Source: JAJRRA01 sp048636595 (GTDB lineage Bacteria; Pseudomonadota; Gammaproteobacteria; Xanthomonadales; SZUA-36). Taken from it: a DNA stretch of 7,361 nt. Positions 1 through 6,072 of this stretch are shown one piece after another. The position numbers were made by a program, and so were the translations under genes. The notes beneath the pieces were generated by a model that saw only the letters and a list, made by a program, of their open reading frames with translations, was not told where the DNA came from and did no database searches. Position 1 is the stretch's first letter, and every line of letters begins with the position of its first letter. The DNA is taken from assembly GCA_048636595.1 (NCBI GenBank), contig JAIVWI010000157.1, forward strand, positions 1 to 7,361. Reading direction: 5' to 3'.

Positions 1-50
1 AGCTACACTGCAAAATCCGGATCCTTCGTGCAATATGCGGGAAAATAATC

Positions 51-1271
51 ATGCAGGAAAAAGTCAAATTTGAAGCCAGCAGTGGAGTGACGCTGTCCGG
101 TGTTCTGCACACACCCAATGCAGGCAGCCCGAAGGCTTATGCCTTGTTTGCACACTGTTTTACTTGCACCAAGAACATCAAGGCCGCATTCAATATCGCT
201 GAAGCATTGTGCGCGGAAGGCATTACGGTGCTGCGCTTTGACTTTACCGGGTTGGGTGAGAGCGAAGGAGATTTCGCAGACACGCATTTTTCCAGCAACG
301 TGCAGGACCTGGTGGATGCGGCTGCTTTCCTGAAAAAGGAATACCATGCGCCGGAAATCCTGGTCGGGCATTCTTTGGGCGGCACGGCCATCCTGGCTGC
401 GGCACACCGGATTTCTTCAGCAGTTGCTGTAGCGACGATTGGCTCACCTGCCGATGCGGCTCACGTGCTGCACCTGCTGGACGACGACCTGGAGACCATC
501 GAACAGCAGGGTGAGGCCTGTGTGAGCCTGGCCGGCCGGCCGTTCCAGATTCGTAAGGACTTTGTGGATGACGTGCGTTCGCAATCCGTGCGCGACGGCA
601 TCCGCAGCCTGCGCAAAGCACTGCTGGTGATGCATTCCCCCATCGATGAGCTGGTGCCGGTGGAAGAGGCGGCTCGAATCTACAGCAGCGCCATGCACCC
701 CAAGAGCTTCATTTCGCTGGATGATGCAGATCATCTGCTCAGCGATGAACAGGACTCCCGTTATGCCGGCCATGTGCTGGCAGCCTGGGCGAGCCGGTTT
801 ATTCACGATCAGGACCATGAACTGGAGCCAGCTCCGTACCGGTCCGGAAAGGTGGTGGTTTCAGGAAAGACGGAGGATATCTTCCAGGTGGCCATCAATG
901 CGGATGGGCACCCGTCAAGGGGCGATGAGCCTGAATCTTATGGCGGCACCAACCTGGGGCCTTCTCCCTATGATCTGCTGTCCGCGGCCCTGGGCAGTTG
1001 CACGGTGATGACGCTCAACATGTATGCACGCCATAAAAAACTGAAGCTGGATTCCGTTCGTGTCGATGTGCAGCACGGCAAGATTCATGCGAAGGATTGC
1101 ATGGAGTGCGAATCGGAAAGCGGCAAGATCGATCGCTTTGAGAGCACCATCCATCTGCAAGGCGAACTCACCGTTGAACAACGTGAACGCCTCCTGCAAA
1201 TCGCAGCCCGTTGCCCGGTGCACCGGACCCTGCACAGCGAGATCAACATCAGTAGCAAACTGGCAGACTAG
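51..1271 (+). CDS. Bifunctional alpha/beta hydrolase / OsmC family protein
   Basis: This 406-residue protein fuses two domains. Residues about 1-255 form an alpha/beta hydrolase: nucleophile elbow GHSLGG (Ser108), likely acid Asp199 in PIDELVP, and His228 in DADHLL. The stretch AHCFTCTKN (34-42) fits the oxyanion region. Residues about 265-406 form an OsmC/Ohr-like domain with the two expected cysteines, Cys317 in GSCTVMT and Cys388 in CPVHRTL. OsmC proteins reduce organic or fatty-acid hydroperoxides through this Cys pair. The hydrolase substrate is unknown; a small acyl ester or thioester is possible. No signal peptide is visible, so it should be cytoplasmic. The ATG at 51 is preceded by a weak GGGAA ribosome site about 7 bases upstream. 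The C-terminus is of normal length, but the TAG stop lies in the left end of a MITE-like element. The fusion architecture is known in proteobacteria. The family call is secure; the substrate is not. Confidence 0.93.
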   Translation: MQEKVKFEASSGVTLSGVLHTPNAGSPKAYALFAHCFTCTKNIKAAFNIAEALCAEGITVLRFDFTGLGESEGDFADTHFSSNVQDLVDAAAFLKKEYHAPEILVGHSLGGTAILAAAHRISSAVAVATIGSPADAAHVLHLLDDDLETIEQQGEACVSLAGRPFQIRKDFVDDVRSQSVRDGIRSLRKALLVMHSPIDELVPVEEAARIYSSAMHPKSFISLDDADHLLSDEQDSRYAGHVLAAWASRFIHDQDHELEPAPYRSGKVVVSGKTEDIFQVAINADGHPSRGDEPESYGGTNLGPSPYDLLSAALGSCTVMTLNMYARHKKLKLDSVRVDVQHGKIHAKDCMECESESGKIDRFESTIHLQGELTVEQRERLLQIAARCPVHRTLHSEINISSKLAD

Positions 1272-1301
1272 TGCTCTGTCAAGCCTGAATTGATGGGTTC
1301 A
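1268..1301 (+). repeat. Left terminal inverted repeat of the MITE-like element
   Basis: It begins CTAGTGCTCTGTCAAGCC and is the reverse complement of 1504-1537 apart from one base. Its CTAG supplies the last bases and the TAG stop of the hydrolase-OsmC gene. Confidence 0.85.
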
Positions 1302-1503
1302 GCGAGTCGTGAAGTGGTTGGGCGCCAGGCACGTCTCGCCGGCAATGGCTGGTCCTTGCCCAGAGGCGTAACACCGCGAACGACCGCTTCACGGCTCGCC
1401 CGAAGGGAGCTACCCAGATATCCCAATACTGTGTTACAGCCCTTAAGAAGGACCAGGCCATTCTTTGCGGTCTGCGCCTTGTCTTGGAACATCTGGGTAG
1501 CTC

Positions 1504-1537
1504 TGAACCCATCAATTCAGGCTTGACAGAACACTAG
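1504..1537 (-). repeat. Right terminal inverted repeat of the MITE-like element
   Basis: Read on the minus strand it begins CTAGTGTTCTGTCAAGCC and matches the left repeat at 33 of 34 positions. It lies 14 bp before the REP pair that ends the apbE-like gene. Confidence 0.85.
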
Positions 1538-1551
1538 GTAATAAGGCGCAC

Positions 1552-1612
1552 TGTAAGAGGTCGCTTGCGGCCGACCTTTTCAGAGCTTTTCGGCCCCAAG
1601 GGACCTCTTACA
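1552..1612. repeat. Inverted pair of REP sequences (BIME-like)
   Basis: Two 23-bp units face each other across a 15-bp spacer: 1552-1574 on the plus strand and 1590-1612 on the minus strand. Each reads TGTAAGA followed by a short hairpin, GGTCGCTTGCGGCC in one and GGTCCCTTGGGGCC in the other, then GA. This is the plan of REP sequences in Pseudomonas and Xanthomonas: a conserved 5' tetranucleotide (GTAG or GTGG there, GTAA here), a stem with a CTTG-type loop, then GA. The units differ at two positions, so together they can form a long stem of 21 paired positions out of 23. The pair sits between convergent genes and could act as a bidirectional terminator or transcript stabiliser. The minus unit contains the TAA stop of the apbE-like gene. 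The same sequence recurs at 7317-7361. Confidence 0.82.
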
Positions 1613-2501
1613 ATAATAAAGTGCCTTCGACTTGAAAATCGCGGTGGACTGCCAGCCAGGGCAGCCCGCTTTCGCGCAGCAGCGACAGACCGTCATCTAC
1701 ACTGGCAAGCATAGCCAGCGTACTGACCGAGCCGGCCACCAGGCAACTGGGAGCCAGTACGGAGACAGCAGCCAGACCGCTCACTGGCCAGCCGGTTTGA
1801 GGATTGATGATGTGGCCGTAGCGTTTTCCGTCGATCTCACTGTAGCGCTCATAGTCGCCGCTGGAGGCGAGGCCGCCGGATTGCACCTCGATAGACGCAA
1901 TCGCTTGCTTGCCGCCATCCGGGTGCCGAATGCCTGTTTGCCAGCCTCTGCCGTCCGGATGTGGGCCCATGAAGTGCAGGTCGCCGCCCAGGTCTGCGTA
2001 GCCTGATTCGAATCCCATGGATTTAAGGATTCCCGCGGCACGGTCAGCGGCATATTCCTTGACTACACCGCCGAGATCCAGGGAAAAGCCAGCTGGTAAT
2101 TCCAGGCTCTCGCCATCCCAGTTCAGACGGCGCCAGCCGGTTTGCTTCAGGGCTTTTTGAATCTGTTGCTCATCCGGGAGTTTCTCAACTTGGTCCCAAA
2201 GCGCGGACAGCGCGCCTGCAGTAACATCGAACAGGCCGCCGCTGACTTCGAATTGTGTTTGTGCGTAGTCCAAAAGGGCGGCGGTTTCACGGTCGACTTT
2301 TACGCCACCGGTTCGGGCTGCCTTGTGCTGGATTCGCTGCAGTTCGCTGTCATCCAGGTAGTGTGAATATTTACCGTCCAGGCGGTGTACTTCGGATTCG
2401 GCCTGGCCAAAGGCCGCCAGGGCGTCGCTGCGTGACCTTGCGTACAGTTGAATTTCGCAGGGACAGCCCATGCTGGTGAAGTGGTGTCGAAAAAGACGCA
2501 C
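1608..2501 (-). CDS. apbE: ApbE family FAD:protein FMN transferase
   Basis: This 297-residue protein matches the ApbE fold that transfers FMN from FAD to a Thr or Ser of a target protein. Visible family landmarks are MGCPCEIQLYA (11-21), GGLFDVTAGALSALW (88-102), LDLGGVVKEYAADRAA (141-156) and SSGDYERYSEIDGKRYGHII (213-232) followed by NPQTG. Two features are unusual. There is no signal peptide or lipobox, although most ApbE proteins act in the periplasm. The usual metal-site motif Ala-Asp-x-x-(Ser/Ala)-Thr reads AGSVST (256-261), with Gly for Asp. The GTG start at 2501 lies 2 bases after the stop of the DUF3570 gene; Met11 is an alternative start but trims the conserved N-terminus. It is the last gene of the cluster, and its TAA stop lies in a REP unit. 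Family call firm; activity and compartment uncertain. Confidence 0.9.
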   Translation of the reverse strand: MRLFRHHFTSMGCPCEIQLYARSRSDALAAFGQAESEVHRLDGKYSHYLDDSELQRIQHKAARTGGVKVDRETAALLDYAQTQFEVSGGLFDVTAGALSALWDQVEKLPDEQQIQKALKQTGWRRLNWDGESLELPAGFSLDLGGVVKEYAADRAAGILKSMGFESGYADLGGDLHFMGPHPDGRGWQTGIRHPDGGKQAIASIEVQSGGLASSGDYERYSEIDGKRYGHIINPQTGWPVSGLAAVSVLAPSCLVAGSVSTLAMLASVDDGLSLLRESGLPWLAVHRDFQVEGTLLL

Positions 2502-2503
2502 GA

Positions 2504-3676
2504 TCAGAGCCGCAGTTTGAATGCCAGCGTCAGGCGCCAGAAATCCACCAGTCCCGGTGTGTTCTCCGGCGTGCCGGAAAGGGCCAGGGATTCGTCACTG
2601 TTGTAATACTCGGCTCCGGCGGAAAACGACCATTTTTCCTGCCGGAACCTGGTGTGGAGGCGGTAACTCAATGCGCCATAGGTGGCGAGACGATAATCGC
2701 TGCTCCAGTATCCGTCTTCCGGCAACTCGAAATAGAAAGGTGCATAAAAATCAGGCGCCGACTGGCTGTAGTAGCGGATGGAAGGGGCTATTTCCCAATT
2801 GTGTCCCAGCGGTTGCCGCCAGGCGGCTTCCAGCGTGTGGGCGGTGATTTCCCAGTCGTCGCGGAAAAACCGGTAATCGATGACAAGTGCAGCCCGGGAG
2901 CGTTTCATGTATTGCCGGAAGCGCGTGGTCCAGGTAAACATCACCCGCCGGTCAGGACGGCTGTCATTCAGCACATCGTCATTGATCCACGCCTGTTTGT
3001 ACGGATCAGACAGGAAACCGGACTGCCGGGTCAGGGAAATAGTGCTCTGGATGACCGCGTTGCGGTTCAACACCTGTGTTAATCCCACTGACCCGGAAAG
3101 ACTGTCTCGCGTGGCATGCTCGATACGTCCGAAGAGAAGGGCGTCGGTCGGCGAGATTTCATCATCCGAATAACTCCCCCCCCAGGACCAGGTACGCAAA
3201 CCATCTTCACTGTCTTTCTCCCCGGAATAGCTGGCGTACAGTGCCTCGTAGTCATCTTCGATGGAGTAGCCAATGGCGGCTTTATGGGTGAAACCGTTTT
3301 TTCTCCGTGCGAATGACAAGTCGCCCTGGTTGCGATTTTCCCGGATGGTGGCTCCGCTCATGACCTGCAGCGGACCGCCGGGGCCGGGTATCACATACCA
3401 GGGTGAGGAACCGCTCATGGCCTCGTGCAGCAAGCCCAGTTCCAGCGTCCAGGTCTCGTTGAGGTTCTTCACCAGCCGGAATTGGTGAGAGTCGATCTCG
3501 TAACGCCGCGGGTCGCCAAAGGCCAGTTTGTCCAGCGGCAGTGGTTCCTCATCGTAGTGTGTATAACGATAATCAACGGTTTCTTCGGGTGCTTCCTGCG
3601 CCAGCAGTTCCTGCATGCCGGGTAAACCCAGGCTGGAAATCAGCAGCGAATGTACCGTTTTTGAGAACCTGTCCAT
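2504..3676 (-). CDS. DUF3570 family predicted outer-membrane beta-barrel protein
   Basis: I recognise this 390-residue protein as DUF3570, a family without an established function. It is rich in alternating aromatic and polar strands separated by acidic or Gly/Asn turns, as in an outer-membrane barrel, for example TWTLELGLLH near the N-terminus and FWRLTLAFKLRL at the end. The N-terminus (about 1-27) has a short hydrophobic stretch, LLISSLGLPG, that may be a weak or atypical signal peptide. A feature of note is VMSGATIRENR: the Ser-Gly-Ala-Thr at 107-110 resembles the site where ApbE enzymes attach FMN in NqrC and RnfG. A related MSGSS occurs at 87-91. The start at 3676 is an ATG 20 bases after the lipoprotein stop; the ribosome site is weak (AGGA too far upstream), so translation may be coupled. 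Barrel location is inferred. Confidence 0.82.
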   Translation of the reverse strand: MDRFSKTVHSLLISSLGLPGMQELLAQEAPEETVDYRYTHYDEEPLPLDKLAFGDPRRYEIDSHQFRLVKNLNETWTLELGLLHEAMSGSSPWYVIPGPGGPLQVMSGATIRENRNQGDLSFARRKNGFTHKAAIGYSIEDDYEALYASYSGEKDSEDGLRTWSWGGSYSDDEISPTDALLFGRIEHATRDSLSGSVGLTQVLNRNAVIQSTISLTRQSGFLSDPYKQAWINDDVLNDSRPDRRVMFTWTTRFRQYMKRSRAALVIDYRFFRDDWEITAHTLEAAWRQPLGHNWEIAPSIRYYSQSAPDFYAPFYFELPEDGYWSSDYRLATYGALSYRLHTRFRQEKWSFSAGAEYYNSDESLALSGTPENTPGLVDFWRLTLAFKLRL

Positions 3677-3696
3677 ACCAGGCTTTTTAACTGGTC

Positions 3697-3930
3697 CTAA
3701 TTACAACCACAGCCGCCACCTGCCGCACCGCCACCACCCGATGCGGCCTCCTTGCTGCCGTAGACATGTTCATCCATCGCCGACAGCAGGGCATCGCCAT
3801 CCAGCGCCATCTGTGGCTGCGCCAGGCGGCCACGTTCCCAGGGTTGTACGGGCGCGCAGGCAGACGAGGTTATGAGAGAGAAAGCAAGTATCAAAATGTA
3901 CGGGCTATTGGAGCAATGCGCGAATTTCAT
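3697..3930 (-). CDS. DUF4266 small lipoprotein with Gly-rich, Cys-Gly-Cys-Asn tail
   Basis: This 77-residue protein has a hydrophobic leader (about 10-24) and a lipobox-like SSAC with Cys25 as the likely lipidated residue, so a lipid anchor in the envelope is expected. The short mature part begins APVQPWERGRLAQPQM, typical of DUF4266. It ends in a Gly/Ala-rich run (65-73) and Cys-Gly-Cys-Asn (74-77). The closing Cys-x-Cys could bind metal, undergo thiol-disulfide exchange or be a modification site; none is shown. I chose the ATG at 3930 because GAGGAG (3938-3943) lies 7 bases upstream; a TTG at 3936 is too close to that site. The gene overlaps the end of the thioredoxin-like gene by 26 bases, implying coupled translation. 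Family and position are clear; function is unknown. Confidence 0.85.
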   Translation of the reverse strand: MKFAHCSNSPYILILAFSLITSSACAPVQPWERGRLAQPQMALDGDALLSAMDEHVYGSKEAASGGGGAAGGGCGCN

Positions 3931-4420
3931 TTTCAATCTCCTCGATATGCGAAAGCTCGAAACCGGCCCAGGCTTTCACGATTGTCCCGTCTGTATCCAG
4001 CAGGTAGGAAGAGGGCATAACCCGGATCTGCCACTGGCTGGCCGTTGCGCCCTCAGGGTCGAGCAGGATGGGGTAACTGACCGGGTGTGACTCCAGGAAA
4101 CGGAGCGCATCCTTGCGGTCCTCATCCAGGTTGATGGCGATGATCCGAACCCGGCTGGAAGGAAAACCGGCCTGCATTTCCTCGTACAGGGGCAGGGATT
4201 TCCGGCAGGGTCCGCACCAGGAAGCCCAGAAATCCAGGTACACAATCCTGCCCCTTAAATCAGCCAGGGCCAGTGGCGTATCTTCTCCCAGCCTGGGCAG
4301 CGAGAAAGCCGGGGCCGGATCGCCTGTTTCCAGGGCCCAGGACGGTCCGGCAACCGAGAACAGAATGAGCAGCAATGGCACCAGGCAGACCCGGGTACGC
4401 GGGCAGTAAACATCACTCAT
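3905..4420 (-). CDS. TlpA/ResA-like exported thioredoxin
   Basis: This 171-residue protein has an N-terminal hydrophobic segment (about residues 11-29, ending near SWA) that looks like a signal peptide or membrane anchor. A thioredoxin fold of the TlpA/ResA/AhpC-TSA type follows. The active site is WCGPC within DFWASWCGPCRKS, and the cis-proline region is VMPSSYLLD. Such proteins reduce or exchange disulfides in the periplasm. As first gene of a tight cluster with a Cys-tailed lipoprotein, it is an obvious candidate for keeping those cysteines reduced, but that is inference. The ATG at 4420 has AGGA 7 bases upstream. Its last 26 bases overlap the lipoprotein gene. The ancestry call is strong; the exact partner is unknown. 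Confidence 0.9.
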   Translation of the reverse strand: MSDVYCPRTRVCLVPLLLILFSVAGPSWALETGDPAPAFSLPRLGEDTPLALADLRGRIVYLDFWASWCGPCRKSLPLYEEMQAGFPSSRVRIIAINLDEDRKDALRFLESHPVSYPILLDPEGATASQWQIRVMPSSYLLDTDGTIVKAWAGFELSHIEEIENEIRALLQ

Positions 4421-4473
4421 CGCATGATCCTGGCCTGGTCATGATTTAACAGACCGGAATGAGTGTATTCTCC

Positions 4474-4501
4474 TTGCAATTCCATTGTGCGGGGCTATAG
4501 T
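4474..4501 (+). promoter_or_regulatory. Sigma70-type promoter of gcvT-gcvH
   Basis: TTGCAA (4474-4479) and TATAGT (4496-4501) are separated by 16 bp, close to the consensus -35 and -10 boxes. The predicted start near 4508 gives a leader of only about 20 bases, too short for a glycine riboswitch. TTGCAA is its own reverse complement, but I see no good -10 for the opposite direction, so the promoter of the minus-strand cluster remains unassigned within 4421-4528. Confidence 0.6.
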
Positions 4502-4528
4502 GATATTCCCTTTATTTGAGGCAGGAAA

Positions 4529-5614
4529 ATGCGCCGCACACCGCTATATCAAGCTCACGTGGCAGCCGGGGCCCGGATGGTGGATTTCACCGGCTGGGAA
4601 ATGCCGATCCATTACGGATCACAAATCGATGAGCACCACCAGGTGCGCAATGACGCAGGGATGTTTGACGTCTCTCACATGACGGTGGTCGATATTCGCG
4701 GTCCCCAGACACGTGAATTCCTGTCTTACCTGCTGGCCAACGACGTTGCCAAACTGCAACAGCCCGGCAAAGCGCTTTACAGTTGCATGCTGAAAGAAAA
4801 AGGCACCGTGATTGATGACTTGATTACCTACTTTCTCGCCGAAGACTGGTTTCGCCTGGTGGTCAACGCAGCGACCCGCGACAAGGGCCTGGCCTGGCTG
4901 GAGCGGCAGGGTGCGGCGTTCAGCGTGGCGATAACGGAACACCATGAACTGGCCATGATCGCGGTGCAGGGTCCGCAGGCCCGGGCCAGGGTGCTTTCCT
5001 TGCTGCCCCCAGAAGACGCCACGGCGGCGGCTGCGCTGAAACCCTTCACCGCGGAGCACCACGGTGACCTGTTCATCGCCAGGACCGGGTACACGGGTGA
5101 AGACGGTTTCGAGGTTTCACTACCCGCTGACCAGGCGGAAGACTTTTGGCAGCGCCTGGTGGACGCAGGGGTCGCCCCTTGTGGCCTGGGAGCACGCGAC
5201 ACGCTTCGTCTCGAGGCCGGCATGAATCTATATGGCCAGGATATGGATGAAGACGTCACGCCTCTGGAGTCCGGGCTGGGCTGGACAGTGGCGATGAAGG
5301 ACGAGCGCAGGTTTATCGGCCGGGAAGCGCTCGAGGCCCAGAAAGCAGCAGGAGTCAGCCGGCGGCTGGTCGGACTGGTGCTGGAAGGCCGTGGAATATT
5401 GCGGCCCCACCAGAAGGTGCTAACCGCCAGCGGTGAGGGTGAAACCACCAGCGGCGGATTTGCACCCACCCTGCAAAAGGCCATTGCCTTTGCACGGGTT
5501 CCTGCGGGCGCAGAGGATTCATGCGAAGTGGAGATACGAGGAAAGTTGCTGCCAGCGAGGATTGTGAAGGCGCCGTTTGTGCGCAATGGCGCAGCCTGCG
5601 AAGGGATATTGTGA
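4529..5614 (+). CDS. gcvT: Glycine cleavage system T protein (aminomethyltransferase)
   Basis: This 361-residue enzyme takes the aminomethyl group from the lipoyl arm of GcvH and, with tetrahydrofolate, forms 5,10-methylene-THF and releases ammonia. It acts in the cytoplasm. Family landmarks are DFTGWEMPIHYG (19-30), GMFDVSHM (44-51), the IDDLITY region (95-101) holding the expected catalytic aspartate, YTGEDGFEVS and GLGARDTLRLEAGMNLYG. Length and ends are normal. The ATG at 4529 has an AGGCAGGA ribosome site just upstream. gcvH follows after 66 bp, so the two are probably co-transcribed from the promoter at 4474-4501. A TAGAAT at 5643-5648 between the genes has no good -35 partner. Confidence 0.97.
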   Translation: MRRTPLYQAHVAAGARMVDFTGWEMPIHYGSQIDEHHQVRNDAGMFDVSHMTVVDIRGPQTREFLSYLLANDVAKLQQPGKALYSCMLKEKGTVIDDLITYFLAEDWFRLVVNAATRDKGLAWLERQGAAFSVAITEHHELAMIAVQGPQARARVLSLLPPEDATAAAALKPFTAEHHGDLFIARTGYTGEDGFEVSLPADQAEDFWQRLVDAGVAPCGLGARDTLRLEAGMNLYGQDMDEDVTPLESGLGWTVAMKDERRFIGREALEAQKAAGVSRRLVGLVLEGRGILRPHQKVLTASGEGETTSGGFAPTLQKAIAFARVPAGAEDSCEVEIRGKLLPARIVKAPFVRNGAACEGIL

Positions 5615-5680
5615 GTGCTACCGGCTTTTTCGAATTCGGTGCTAGAATATTTTTGCTACAAACATTGAGGGACATCTGAA

Positions 5681-6067
5681 ATGAGTGAAATTCCATCTGA
5701 TCTGCGTTACAGGGACAGCCATGAATGGGTCAGGGTAGAGGGTGACGGCACGGTTGTTGTCGGCATTTCAGACCATGCACAGGGAGAGCTGGGTGACATG
5801 GTTTTTGTCGAGTTGCCTGAACCCGGAATGAGTTACGACCAGGGTGAAGCCTGTGCAGTGATCGAGTCAGTGAAGGCGGCCTCTGATGTTTACGCTCCGC
5901 TGTCCGGCGAAGTCGTGAAGGCCAACGGTCAACTCGAAGATTCTCCGGAACTGGTCAACAGCGACCCCTACGGCGATGGCTGGCTGTTCCGGCTGCTTCC
6001 GTCAGATGCATCGCAAATAGAGGGCCTGTTGGACGCTGAGGCCTACGCTGAACTGCAGGAAGACTGA
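5681..6067 (+). CDS. gcvH: Glycine cleavage system H protein
   Basis: This 128-residue protein is the lipoyl carrier of the glycine cleavage complex, shuttling the aminomethyl group from the P protein to GcvT and electrons to the L protein. The lipoylation lysine is Lys65 in ESVKAASDVYAP, which matches the family motif. The N-terminal DLRYRDSHEWVRVEGDG and the YGDGWLFRL segment are also typical, and length is normal. The ATG at 5681 has GAGGGA 8 bases upstream. The usual next gene, gcvP, is absent: a convergent gene ends 5 bases beyond the stop. No hairpin terminator is evident between the two stops. Confidence 0.97.
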   Translation: MSEIPSDLRYRDSHEWVRVEGDGTVVVGISDHAQGELGDMVFVELPEPGMSYDQGEACAVIESVKAASDVYAPLSGEVVKANGQLEDSPELVNSDPYGDGWLFRLLPSDASQIEGLLDAEAYAELQED

Positions 6068-6072
6068 TTCCG

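Larger units (their letters stand above)
1268..1537. mobile_element. MITE-like element with 34-bp terminal inverted repeats
   Basis: Bases 1268-1301 are repeated in reverse complement at 1504-1537 with one mismatch (C at 1274). Both ends carry CTAG (1268-1271 and 1534-1537). CTAG may be a 4-bp target duplication, leaving a 262-bp core that starts TG(C/T)TCTGTCAAGCC. The interior holds more inverted pairs: 1302-1320 with 1381-1399 (three mismatches, all T opposite G), 1407-1419 with 1491-1503 (exact, 13 bp), 1344-1357 with 1448-1462 (one-base gap), and 1368-1374 with 1431-1437. Open frames of 78 codons exist on both strands. They start and end with the same residues only because of the terminal repeats, and I see no transposase motif, so I call the element non-autonomous. 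Removing the core and one CTAG leaves the upstream gene's TAG stop intact. I cannot assign an insertion-sequence family. Confidence 0.82.

Noticed and set aside
1279..1526. Two 78-codon open frames on opposite strands inside the MITE, both starting MMGS and ending LNPSIQA
   Set aside because: The shared ends come from the terminal inverted repeats, the interiors have no recognisable motif, and no good ribosome site is present.
4421..4528. Glycine riboswitch ahead of gcvT
   Set aside because: The predicted leader is only about 20 bases and the whole intergenic region is 108 bp, with no tandem aptamer-like structure.
4828..5586. 252-codon open frame antisense to gcvT
   Set aside because: It lies wholly within a clear gcvT gene, is Ser/Ala/Pro-rich in the manner of a shadow frame, and has no family signature.
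5620..5648. Internal promoter for gcvH (TAGAAT at 5643-5648)
   Set aside because: No acceptable -35 hexamer is found at 16-18 bp spacing; co-transcription with gcvT is simpler.
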